A stretch of DNA of 64,000 nucleotides from positions 90,127,034 to 90,191,033 of the forward strand of contig OX123186.2 in NCBI GenBank assembly GCA_944739405.2, written 5' to 3'. Numbering within the stretch: position 1 is the stretch's first letter; each line of letters starts with the position of its first letter. Made by a program: the position numbers and the translations under genes. The notes below the pieces were generated by a model. The model was not told where the DNA came from and ran no database searches. It saw nothing but the letters and a program-made list of their open reading frames with translations. The DNA comes from Euclidia mi. Its lineage: Eukaryota; Arthropoda; Insecta; Lepidoptera; Erebidae. Shown here piece after piece: positions 43,790 through 53,327 of this stretch.

Positions 43790-43975
43790 GTATACTTGAG
43801 AGTATAACTGACTGTCAAAGATCTTTGAGGCAAGCTGTAGGGCTTAACGAGTAGACAAGGCATGGGCAATTGACACTGAGCGATCTAATCCGCACGTTAC
43901 TTCTAAAGTCTTCTTTTCTATTCTGCATGGCAGTTTGTCGGTATCTCCACCGGGCTCCGCTGCTCCAAGAAAATA
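43790..43975 (-). mobile_element. old minus-strand copy of the tRNA-headed SINE
   Basis: The order matches the complement of the 1060 SINE, including 'ctgcatggcagtttgtcggt' and 'atctccaccgggct' at the head end. It ends about 55 bp before the exon 11 acceptor. It is strongly diverged. Confidence 0.5.
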
Positions 43976-44031
43976 AGTAAGTAGAATTTAATTTTCTATG
44001 TACAATGTAAAGTGACGGCCTTTTTTTTCAG

Positions 44032-44231
44032 GGGCCATTTTTACGCAGACGGCTAGAGGTGCTCGCGTCATCATCTTCAACGGATATAAGTTCTTCAGAC
44101 AAAGGATCATTTCTATGAAAGAGAGGTGGTACTACAGCCATCACATGTACGGCTGCAGAGCGGTCATATTTACTGTAGGAATCAGTGTGATCTCTATCAA
44201 ACACGATCACAATCACCACCAAGAAATCTAA
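44032..44231 (+). CDS. mod(mdg4): FLYWCH terminal exon 11 with first zinc cysteine replaced by tyrosine
   Basis: It has a strong T-run acceptor (AG at 44030-44031), phase-1 entry and about 65 residues to TAA 44229-44231. Order: AIFTQTARGARVI, NGYKFFRQ, then ERWYY where all other intact exons have RW-x-C, then SHHMYGCRAV, FTVGISV, HDHNHHQEI. The first zinc-binding Cys codon is TAC (Tyr), so the site is C1H2 and probably cannot fold normally. The reading frame is otherwise open. AATAAA hexamers at 44426 and 44460 follow. It may be a decaying exon or one that no longer relies on zinc. Confidence 0.72.
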
Positions 44232-45269
44232 GTCTCAAATGCTATGTTAAACTTAGCTATGTTTATGATTCTGGTAGTTATCACTTTTAGAAAATTCGGG
44301 TCTGCCATCTCAATGCCTATTTTGTACTTTAACTGGATCTGTCTTATAGTTAGACCGTCTTCTACACTGCCTTGACTACTACACTTAGATTTCAAGTATA
44401 TAATATTAATTGTCTACTAATTGTAAATAAATATTATACAAACTGTTGTCAACTGACACAATAAAGTTTCCAGTTTTGGATATTATTTTTTACAAAAACA
44501 TATCTTGAGACAAGCTTATATTAGGTACACTTGTATTTATTTCTGTTTCGTTTGAAAATGTGGTCAACTCTGATGTCGGCATTTTAAATTTTCAATTGTA
44601 TTACAAATTTATGCGTCGTACAACTTGATGTAAATACCTGCCTTCATTTGACCGTAACCTTGACTAGCTGAGTTTAATATTAGAATGCAGTGCTTTATTA
44701 TGTAGTGCTGAATTAATCATAGCGCGATGTGATAGACATATTATTGTATTCTCTTGCCATTCGTCTATGAGTGAATCTGGTGTAATTTAGTATGTATTAA
44801 TTATGTGTGATATTAAATATTCTGTAAGTATAGATATTGTATGGAAATTGTTTAGTGTGCTGCATAGCTGAAGATTCTATAAGAACTGTTAATTTGTGCA
44901 AAACATACAAAAACTATGTGAGTCAATTTCATATCATCATGTATTAAGTTTAAGGTTTCACAATATTAGCGTTTAATAAATTTGTATAAAATAAAAAATA
45001 ATACTGTGCTTACTATTCTTAGACAATTTTATGTGCTAAAATATGATATAGGTTATATGATGATAACTTAGAAAATATTTGGCTATTAGACATATAATTG
45101 AAAATTTTAGACTTTCGTGTTTTATTTTGTAAATATATATTCGTCGACAGCCTTGATCACAATGGTTTGTCCTGTAGCAGAAGCGATTGGCTAACTTCAT
45201 AATCGGTACAATAAACTTATAAAACAAACTTTATACCTTTATACCTATATATACCTTTAGATAAGTCAA
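44232..45269. other. spacer after exon 11
   Basis: AT-rich, with candidate AATAAA hexamers at 44426-44431 and 44460-44465. No gene. Confidence 0.35.
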
Positions 45270-45345
45270 TTATCGTGAGTAGACCCGCTAAATAGTAGGT
45301 ATTGTATGATGTATACAAATCGCGAAAATTTTAAACGATGATCTC
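45270..45345 (-). repeat. fragment related to the 37489-37923 MITE
   Basis: 'gacccgctaaat' and 'gatgtatacaaatcgcg' match the MITE end and its outer flank at 37470-37520 in reverse orientation. Only one end is present. Confidence 0.5.
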
Positions 45346-45625
45346 AATGACAGACTCCTTCAGCCTCTTATTCGCGTGCTAACCTCATGTATGCGATTAT
45401 GGGAAAATACAAAACATGTCTTTACTGTAATGGAAGTAGTAGTCGTTTGGCCATCATTAGGTAAAACGCGTTTCGCCTTGCGCTATTTAATCTAGTGGTC
45501 GAAAATGCAAATATTTGATAGACATTATTTTTACTTACTATCTCTACATTTGAAAAAATAAAGTGTAATGTAAGTATGGTATATCCCTTATTTGATCTGT
45601 TTTCTAACCCATTGGTTATTTTCAG
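45346..45625. other. spacer before exon 12
   Basis: No gene. It ends 'ttggttattttcag'. Confidence 0.35.
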
Positions 45626-45834
45626 GTCCATTCTTTAAAGAGTCAAGGAAAGGTGCTCGCATAATAATGTTCAACGGGTACAAATTCTTCAGGCATAGAG
45701 TGAGTTCGTCCTTCAAAGTGCGATGGTACTGCAGTCATCAACGGTTTGGCTGCAAAGCTGCTATATTCACCGTGGAAGATCAAATAGTTACCGTCAAACA
45801 CGAACATAACCATTTACCGCCAGCAAACCCATAA
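45626..45834 (+). CDS. mod(mdg4): alternative terminal exon, FLYWCH zinc finger 12
   Basis: The acceptor AG is at 45624-45625, phase 1. About 68 residues end at TAA 45832-45834. Order: GPFFKESRKGARII, NGYKFFRH, KVRWYC-x6-C (SHQRFG), FTVEDQIV, HEHNHLPP. All ligands are intact. The second half is nearly identical to exon 4 (FTVEDQIV, KHEH). Confidence 0.8.
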
Positions 45835-46606
45835 ATGCCTGACAACCGGCCGCATCGACGTTTGTGATGCAACTGAGCTCAACTGTAGATATCGAGTTGC
45901 AATTTTTGCACACTAGACGCCTAGACGCGCCACTATTATCGCGTGCAGTACAAGTTGTATAGTGTAGATGTAAAGTAAGATTTTAAAAATCTTTGTGTCT
46001 TTATTGTTATAAAAACCGTTGTTTATACAATTTTAAATAGGTTCGACTTTGTATCAGTATAGGTACCTACTTGAAATGTCGTGATTTAGCTAGTTTGTAA
46101 GTCGTAAAGTTATATTCATAGTGAACTCTCAGTGCCGGTGAAAGTACTGCAAGTAAAAGTAAAATCCTATTCCTGCAATGTGATATTTAAGTATAGTACC
46201 TATTGTCATTTTTAATACTATAGAATACCTCACAGAAGTATTAGTGAGACTATATTGTACGCGAAATCAAACACGTAAATGAAAATAAATGGCAGAATCA
46301 ACAAATTTCATATTTTAGTAAGTTCTGGAAGTATATATGTTTGTGCGCAGGGTACGGACATAGCATCGACAGTAATATTGTATATTAGAAAATCCTATGA
46401 GAAAGAATCTACAAACTGTCCACTATAGATACAAGACTCTGGAAGGTAAGATGGCGCGAGAGTATATTTTCTTCACACGTTGTATCTCGTACTAAAATCT
46501 TAGGAAGTATAAACATGTGTGTACTCTAAATCAGAAAGAACATTATATCATAATATGTATGATAAAAATTTGACGGTGAAATTAATAAGTGCCTTTTTAA
46601 TCCGCC
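45835..46606. other. spacer between exons 12 and 13
   Basis: No gene and no named repeat seen. Confidence 0.35.
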
Positions 46607-46674
46607 CTTCGTGAAAATAACACCTGAACATTTAAACATTAATGTTTAAATGTTCAGGTGTTATTTTCACGAAG
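46607..46674. repeat. perfect 68-bp palindrome across the exon 13 acceptor
   Basis: Two 34-bp arms with no spacer meet between 46640 and 46641. The left arm starts 'cttcgtgaaaataacacctg' and the right arm ends 'caggtgttattttcacgaag'. The right arm contains the acceptor AG (46656-46657) and the first codons of exon 13. In RNA it would form a long hairpin hiding the 3' splice site. It could be a genuine fold-back duplication or an assembly artefact. Confidence 0.9.
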
Positions 46675-46881
46675 TCATTACGAGGTGTAGCCGTTTCTAC
46701 TGACAATAGGCTTATCAGTAGAAAAGGCTACAAATTCCGAAAGCATAGAGAAGTTGGGAGCAAAGTGAGATGGTTTTGTGTCCAACAGAATATCGGTTGT
46801 AAACCTGTCATATTCACTATTAGAGATAAAGTTATTTCTATAAAGCATGACCATAATCATAAACCACCGACTATTATGTAG
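46658..46881 (+). CDS. mod(mdg4): alternative terminal exon, FLYWCH zinc finger 13 (long variant)
   Basis: The acceptor is AG 46656-46657 in 'aaatgttcag', phase 1. About 73 residues end at TAG 46879-46881, some five longer than its sisters because the SRGAR region is expanded (SLRGVAVSTDNRLISRK). It then has GYKFRKH, KVRWFC-x6-C (VQQNIG), FTIRDKVI, HDHNHKPP. All ligands are intact. Its splice acceptor lies within a perfect palindrome. A retroelement LTR starts only 99 bp after the stop codon and could supply AATAAA (near 47010). Confidence 0.75.
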
Positions 46882-46979
46882 AATTGCTTTTTTTGCCAAG
46901 CGTTCAACATACGTGCAAACTTAAACTCAAACTCATTATGTTTATATCCATAAAAATGTCAAAAAATTTTTTGGACGCG
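46882..46979. other. short spacer between exon 13 and retroelement 2
   Basis: 98 bp, no feature apart from the CGCG target duplication at 46976-46979. Confidence 0.5.
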
Positions 46980-47171
46980 AGTTACGTACAGTAAATTCAT
47001 AGTATTAAGCAATAAACTGTAACCATATACTCCCCTTTAGAGATAAGAATCGTAGTACCATAAGTTAGCACTAAGAAATTTGTACTGTATTAAATCAGTT
47101 GAGATTAAAGACTCAAGGAGACAACATCGTGTCTTTTTTAAAAGCTCCCTCGGTTCGCCACGAACATATCT
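46980..47171 (+). repeat. 5' LTR of retroelement 2
   Basis: It starts 'agttacgtacag' and ends 'cgaacatatct'. The 3' LTR differs by about four substitutions and a 4-bp insertion, once its inserted retroposon is removed. Confidence 0.85.
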
Positions 47172-47187
47172 GGCGCAGTCGGTAGGG
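47172..47187 (+). promoter_or_regulatory. primer-binding site, serine-tRNA type
   Basis: 'ggcgcagtcggtaggg' abuts the LTR. This wording matches the PBS of 17.6/297-like errantiviruses, which are primed by a serine tRNA (from memory). Confidence 0.65.
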
Positions 47188-47578
47188 TAGTGGCAGTCGT
47201 CGTCCTAGCGAATCAAACTCTTTGCGAAGACACGGCGCGAATCAAACTTCTTGCGTCCGCGCCGCTATCCCAACAAGAACCCGTCGCGAACCCGGGGCAG
47301 CAAGAAGCACAGTCACCAGTCACCGCTCAACTCACCAGGCAGATGGAGCTCTACTGGAGGTAAGATCAAACTCTCATACTACTCAGTATCCCATCTTTTG
47401 CCATTTCCCACCATTATAATTACTTTGTGTATTTTATATTGTGTGTGCGTGTATAATTGCCTTTACAGGTAATACATTTAAGTATATAGTGTATATCTGT
47501 GTGATCTAAAATCGACACCAGATACTTACACATACTTACCTTAGCTTTAGTTATATACATTTATTATAAATTTATACA

Positions 47579-47923
47579 ATGGCTCAGAACGCCAACGCGC
47601 TCGCTGACCTAGCCGCAGCAGCCTCAGTAGTAAATACTTCAAAACCAAATAACGAACTATTAAATATACTTATTCCGTCATACGATGGCAGTAACAAATC
47701 ATTGAACTTTTATATAAGAAGTGTAGAAAGTATATTAACTGCGTATAGTATAACAACAGATGATTCAATAGCGATCTGTCTCATAAGAAATAAGTTAACT
47801 AACAAAGCTCAAGACGCTATTTCGTTGGAAGTTGATATCTCGACACCGCACGGAGAATCATATCATGAGAACGTCGCGTACATCCCGTTACCAGAGATAT
47901 TCGGAACATGTAGCATTTCATAA
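47579..47923 (+). pseudogene. retroelement 2 gag N-terminus fused to protease-region sequence
   Basis: An ATG at 47579 opens a gag-like N-terminus (SYDGSNKSLNFYIRSVESIL, then a helical segment). Near 47855 it passes directly into sequence expected in the protease region (EIFGTC), then stops. The deletion removed most of gag and the DTG active site of the protease. Confidence 0.65.
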
Positions 47924-48800
47924 GTTTTTGATTGTAGATTTCAGCGAACAGTTTCACGGTATTATAGGAAGTGATATTTTAGACAGTTTAGGCTGTAGAA
48001 TAGATTACAGTGAGAAAAACCTTTATACTAAAACAACTTCAATAGATTTTATCTATCAAAATATAAGGATTAAACGAAAAATTTACGCACTATCTCGCGC
48101 AGTAATAAACTCGATAGATTTAGTAGAACCAAGCACCTCTGCTGATCCCCAAGTAGATTTAATAAACGAAATTGACTCATTGCAACCTTCACCCAGTAAT
48201 ATTCCCACGATTAGCTCAGCATTCCCACGGTCTTCGGAACAACCGCCAGAAAGCGAAAATTTAGACCCTAACGCGATAGACATAAGAACGCTTTTAGATA
48301 TGCCCACTACACCCGATACCGAGCCTATAGAGAATAATACTAGTAAGATACCGAATAGTCCCGACGCAATAGATAAACAGCTAAAGCAGTTTCATGTTAG
48401 AAAGTCACCCGGAACAGAGTACAGAGTAGAGGATAAATCTAAAAATAATTATACAATTAAATACGTTTACATACCCATTAATAATACGAAAGAGGAAATA
48501 ATTAGATTTTTACGAGAACATACAATAGCCGATAGAAAGTTTCATATATATTTCCATGACGAAGAATTGTTTCCCTTATTTTGCGAAGTATACGATAACG
48601 TTTTCGATCAACGCGGTCCCAAACTGATCCGTTGCCTAACTAGAATAACATTGGTACATGAAAAATCCGAGCAATTAGAAATAATAAAACGATATCATGA
48701 AGGAAAAACTATCCATCGTGGTGTCCAAGAAACATATAACAGAATACGGCAAAGCTACCATTGGAAAAACCTTTTACTTTGTATTCAAAAAAATATATAA
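47924..48800 (+). pseudogene. retroelement 2 pol remnant lacking RT and RNase H
   Basis: The frame 47832-48800 contains the C-terminal protease segment (FHGIIGSDILDSLG), then a Ser/Pro-rich stretch, then the H2C2-type region before integrase (KRYHEGKTIHRG). No RT or RNase H motif is present. The frame breaks at a TAA (48798-48800) inside a run of A. Confidence 0.7.
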
Positions 48801-49742
48801 ACGAGTGCGAAACTTGTCTTAAAGCGAAATACGAAAGAAACCCCTTACGACCTCCTCTGGCATTGACTGAAACACCTACAAAGCCCATGGAACATATGTA
48901 CATGGACCTTTATACTTCAGATAGCCAAACATTCCTTACGATTATAGATAACTTCACTAAATACGCAAGCCGTCCCTTTACAAGCAACTACGAGTATTCA
49001 CGTAGCGGAAGCTTTATTACAGATACTCTCAGTAATAGGAGTCCCTAACAAGATTACAACCGATTCTGACCATAAGTTTGATAACGAAATTATAAAGGAA
49101 ATATGTTCTATGCATAATATTTACTTTACAACCCCGTGCAACCATAATTCAAACTCCCCAATAGAACGATTTCATTCTGCCATTGGCGAATTAATTAGAT
49201 TACAGAAACTCACCGATAAGAGCGATAGTAAGATATTAATGCGCAATGCAATTATAGTTTATAATAACTCGATTCATTCAGCTACATGTTATACGCCCTT
49301 TGAACTACTATATGGTCATACGAATAGTCGAAACCCATTAGAATTATTTTATACACAGGAATTCTATCAAGATTATGTGCAAAAACACAAAATCTTAATG
49401 GAAACCGCTCAGAAATTAGTCGCATTAAAGTTGTCGTCTGAAAAGGAGAAAACCATATTAAAAGCCAATAAAAATAGCGAAATTCCACCTTTTAAGATAG
49501 GCGACATAGTATATAAACAGATAGCTAAGTTATCTCGAAGTAAGAAGACCGAGCCAAAGCATTTAGGACCATATACAGTTATACAGTTACACCCTAATAA
49601 TATTATAGAAATAAAAGGCAAGCATATAAACTCAAAATCGATTAGAGTCCATAGTAGGATGCTCAGACGTCCCTCTTCCATTACAGAGTCTTCTGGTGGC
49701 TCGCCGCCTTCAGGACCACCCACGCAGTATCAGACGTCATAG
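48801..49742 (+). pseudogene. retroelement 2 integrase, frameshifted
   Basis: The first part (to 49048) has CETC and YMDLY-type sequence, with a catalytic Asp in context MDLY. A frame change and stop at about 48985-49048 lose the second Asp region, which is visible only in another frame (near 49060-49110). The 49110-49742 frame holds PIERFHS with the catalytic Glu and the C-terminal domain. Confidence 0.7.
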
Positions 49743-50914
49743 TACAGCCGATAGCTAGCGAAGATGGTTTATTAGTTTTAAAAGAAGCTAAAGTTTTACA
49801 TAAGATAGATACATATAACCTTATATGCACTTATAATGTTAGTTACATATATGAATTATTTAGATTTACTACTAGTATATATTATAAGTTAGTGTTAGTC
49901 GAAAACTCGAGACCCACGTATTCAGAACGATACGTTTATCGTGAACAGATTAAGTATATGATTAGTTTAATAGAAAATAAGTTCTTTTACATTTTACCCA
50001 GATGTAGTGTTAGAAATAGACGTGGTTTAATTAACGGTTTAGGTTCAATTATAAAATCAGTTAGTGGAAACTTAGATAACGAAGATGCCCTACGTTTTGA
50101 AAATGAAATAGACAGTTTAAGGAAAAATACATTCACGTTAGCAAGTAATCAGAAGAATACTATTAGTCTTATGAAACAGTATATAGATGAATATACCGAA
50201 AGTTTACATAAAGTTCAGAATAACTTAGATTTATTAGCAATTAACTTAAATAATATTAACAGTAACTTAACTTCGCTTAACTCGCGAATAGATATACTTC
50301 ATATCCACTTTCAAATTGAAAATAGTTTTCAACAAATTTACGATAGAGTAAACACATTAGAAACAGCAATCTCTTTTGCTTCTTTAGGTATATTACATCC
50401 TAGTATCATAGACCCTTTACACCTATTAGCAGAATTAATTAAATTAAGTAAAAACTTTAACTTACCTTTTGAACCTAGAAGAGAAAAAAATATACACATG
50501 TTAGAAAATAGTATTACGGTCAAGGCATACTGTACCTTATCGTCACTTACATTTATATTATACATACCTATTATAAGCCCTATTACCTTTGACCTTTTAC
50601 ACTTATATTCCATTCCTAATCATAACAACCTTACCCGTATAACCGAAGCACCTTACCTTATACTGAGTAATAAGAAGTTTACTTACCTTCACGAGCCCTG
50701 TCGCCGCCTCAACGATGACCTCCAAATCTGCGATCATCTGAAATTAGAAGACGTCGACAAGAGAGCCGATTGCATCGTGCAAACCATTCGACATACGCCC
50801 GCAACCAATTGCAAGTTGGCCCATGTTGTCACTACTAGTAATAACAAGATAGAACAACTTCATGAAAACACCTGGCTAGCAGTCATCCCGAAGGAAGACA
50901 TCATAAAAACGTAA
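49650..50914 (+). pseudogene. env: retroelement 2 envelope, N-terminal and central part
   Basis: A continuous frame without a clear ATG runs from about 49650, overlapping integrase, through the ORF starting at 49892. It has a furin-type RNRR at codons 41-44 of that ORF, followed by a GLINGLGSIIKSVSG fusion segment and a long coiled-coil-like stretch. It stops at 50912-50914, before the membrane anchor. Lack of an ATG suggests expression by splicing in intact relatives. Confidence 0.7.
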
Positions 50915-51047
50915 CAACAACGAGAACAGTTATCAACGGATAAAAGGAGTCTATCTACTCACCACTACTGAAAGATGTACCATAACTATAAATAGTATAG
51001 TACTACAAACCCACCATAGTACTATCACTATTCCAGAGACCATTCCG

Positions 51048-51476
51048 TTGCCTAGAAATGAAATAGCCCAAGAAAACGTCACCATGCTCAACATAGAGTT
51101 GCAAAACATACAGTTGGATAAACTACACTCGCTCGCTACTCTAGCCCGCGAGATGAACATCACGCCGATCACCGGTATCGCCAATCAACCCAGCTGGACT
51201 TCAATCGCCGCATTAGCCGCCGTACTAGCCCTCATACTATACTGCGCCTACAAACGACTCAGATCAAGCCTATTTAGAAGCCTGGGACTTCAACCGCCGC
51301 CGTGCGTCACCATGGAGATAGACTACGCGCCGCGTCCGTCGGAGTCAGCAGCAGAGCCTCAGCACAGCGCTTCGCCCTTGCATAGTCGGCCCTGCGTGCA
51401 ATCCGTACGCAGCCCTTTGGGAAGGGACGAGTTACGTAGGTACAGTAAATTCATAGTATTAAGCAATAAACTGTAA
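51048..51476 (+). pseudogene. env: retroelement 2 envelope C-terminus, out of frame
   Basis: It contains a hydrophobic anchor (IAALAAVLALILYCAY) and a tail. It is in a different frame from the rest of env and is separated from it by about 130 bp of disrupted sequence. The frame runs into the 3' LTR. Confidence 0.6.
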
Positions 51477-51584
51477 CCATATACTCTCCTTTAGAGATAA
51501 GAACCGTAGTACCATAAGTTAGCTCTAAGAAATTTGTTCTGTATTAAATCAGTTGAGATTAAAGACTCAAGGAGACAACATCGT

Positions 51585-51669
51585 CCCCCCCGTGGGATCT
51601 CCACCTTGTCGTGGTGGGGGGGCTCAGTAACCGTGGATTGGTGTCCCGCGGTGAAGCTAAGAGGGATCC
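51585..51669 (+). ncRNA. candidate HDV-type self-cleaving ribozyme (copy 1)
   Basis: P1: seven C (51585-51591) with seven G (51616-51622). P2: GGATCT (51595-51600) with GGGATCC (51663-51669). P3: ACC (51603-51605), loop TTGTCGT (51606-51612), GGT (51613-51615). P4: ACCGTGG (51630-51636) with CCGCGGT (51646-51652), one G-U pair. The junction reads GCTAAG (51656-51661), which includes the expected catalytic C. The element's first base is the first base of P1, as in R2-type ribozymes that define the 5' end of retrotransposon RNA. Fold seen by eye; cleavage is inferred. Confidence 0.78.
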
Positions 51670-52100
51670 AGGAGGGGACGCTCCGCGTGGGCTTGACGGG
51701 GCCTGCGCAGGATGCGTCCAATGGTGCGGGTGCGGGGGACAGTTCTGTCTGTCCCTCGCAGTCGGGTGCGGTCGTGGGAGGAGAGGCGTGTCGGTGTTGC
51801 GTTGCCGCGCGCCCTATCTCCCGCGACCAAATGGGGGCGCACCATTCGATGCGTCGCGGTGGGGCCGCAGAGGAAGAGGAGATGCGGTGTTGCGTTGCCG
51901 TCCTCCCTATCCTCTGCGGCCGCTGAGTGTTTTGGCGGTGGAGCCCAACACCTTAATCCGCCGCCAAGGGGGTTTTGTGCGGGGCCCGCCTGACCATCTG
52001 GCGGGCCAATACCCGTCGGGGGGTTGCGATGAATGCTTATGCGAATCCCTACCCTCCGACACACGGGTACATGAGGATTATTATAAAAAAAAAAAAAAAA
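51585..52100 (+). mobile_element. poly(A)-tailed retroposon, copy 1, with 5' ribozyme
   Basis: A GC-rich 516-bp element starts with seven C and ends in a poly(A) run (about 52085-52100). It is flanked by a 16-bp perfect duplication of LTR sequence, 'aaggagacaacatcgt' (51569-51584 and 52101-52116). The same family as 17996-18608. Overlapping frames in all phases look like composition artefacts. There is no pol III-type head, so it is probably a shortened LINE derivative that keeps the 5' ribozyme and 3' end. Confidence 0.85.
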
Positions 52101-52189
52101 AAGGAGACAACATCGTGTCTTTTTTAAAAGCTCCCTCGGTTCGCCACGAACATATCTCGCGTCAAAAAGTCAAAAAGACATTTTTGTAA

Positions 52190-53327
52190 TTAATATTTAA
52201 AAAAAGTAAGTTTAAATGCATATTTACATAATTGAGTATTGAAAAAATATGCCTGTTCAGAAAGTAGAGCGTCATGAGAAGAATCAGGCAAGAAACTCAG
52301 GGCCACTCTTTTCATGGTCCAGTTTTTATACAATTAAATAACTAAGTAACTACATTGCATTTTTCATATATGAGCTAGATTGTCCATAATGTTATCGTTA
52401 ATTAATATGGTTATTTAGAAATATATAAAATCACTAAACTAAACTAGCACAATACAGACACAACAGCTCACATTCACAAAAAATTAAATGTTAAGAAGGA
52501 AATAGCTCGTGAGACTGAACAAGTTAATCCCAAGCATTTTTATCTTCAATATAATCTAGTATCGAATAGTAGCCTTTTGACACAGTTTTCGTTTTATAAA
52601 CTTCTTGAATTTGTTGAAACTTAAATTTTGAATATGGCTTGGTACTTTATTGTAAAAGCGCACACATTGGCCTTATTTTTTTTTCTCTAGCCATGTGGAC
52701 GGCACTACCAGTTTACTCTTATTTCTAGTATTTAAATTGTGGATATACCTCTTTTTGAGAATGAGGCCTTGTTTTGGAATACATATTTAAGATTGGAATA
52801 TATGTACTGGCTTGCAACTGTTAAAATATTTATTTCTTTAAATTTATTCCTTAACGAAGGCCCATAATCCAAATTATATATTGCTCGGAAGCTCTTTTCT
52901 GCAGAACAAATATGGTCTGAATGTCAGCAGCATTTCCCCACAAGAGAATACCGTAAGTCATTACACTATGAAAATAGCTATGATATACAAGCTTGACTGT
53001 GTCAATGTCATGCTGCAGAGCTGAGTCTATTCGACAATTTACTAATATGTGGTCCCCATTGTAGCTAAGAATCTAACGTAATGCCTAAAAACTGGGTGTT
53101 TTCCGGAAGATCCAACACATCGTCCTTAAGTTTTACTGAGGTGTTCACTTGTTTGATGTTAGGCATCAAACATTGAATACATTAGTTTTAAGTGAATTTA
53201 AAGCAGGTTGTTAACCTCAAACCGTCCATATCAATTTGTTGGCGTTTTAATTTAAACAATAGTGAGGTATCATCAGCAAACATTATTATCCCGTGCTTGT
53301 CATTTACGAGGTGTGGTAAATCATTAA
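52190..53327 (-). pseudogene. jockey-type LINE ORF2, C-terminal third
   Basis: It begins inside the RT with VNDLPHLVND, then the catalytic FADDTSLLFK at about 53260-53290, and continues to the thumb/C-terminal region (NTQFLGI-type and GILLWGN-type segments) near 53090-52900. Internal frame changes and stops near 53190 and 53060 show decay. The tail lies in AT-rich sequence. Confidence 0.7.

Larger units (their letters stand above)
46980..52157 (+). mobile_element. errantivirus-type retroelement 2, internally deleted, with LTRs
   Basis: It has matched LTRs (192 bp at 46980-47171; at the 3' end 51430-52157 including an inserted retroposon), a CGCG duplication on both sides (46976-46979 and 52158-52161), a PBS right after the 5' LTR ('ggcgcagtcggtaggg') and a purine-rich tract before the 3' LTR. 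Gag, the protease start and the whole RT/RNase H are missing or truncated. Integrase and env remain in pieces. It is non-autonomous. Confidence 0.85.
51430..52157 (+). repeat. 3' LTR of retroelement 2, split by a retroposon
   Basis: It starts 'agttacgtaggtacag' after a purine-rich 'gggaaggga' tract and ends 'cgaacatatct' before CGCG. The retroposon at 51585-52100 lies inside it, between two copies of a 16-bp LTR word. Confidence 0.85.

Noticed and set aside
51491..52189. Arg/Gly-rich open frames up to 192 codons
   Set aside because: They are the same retroposon, with frames on both strands that cross its border into the LTR and poly(A).
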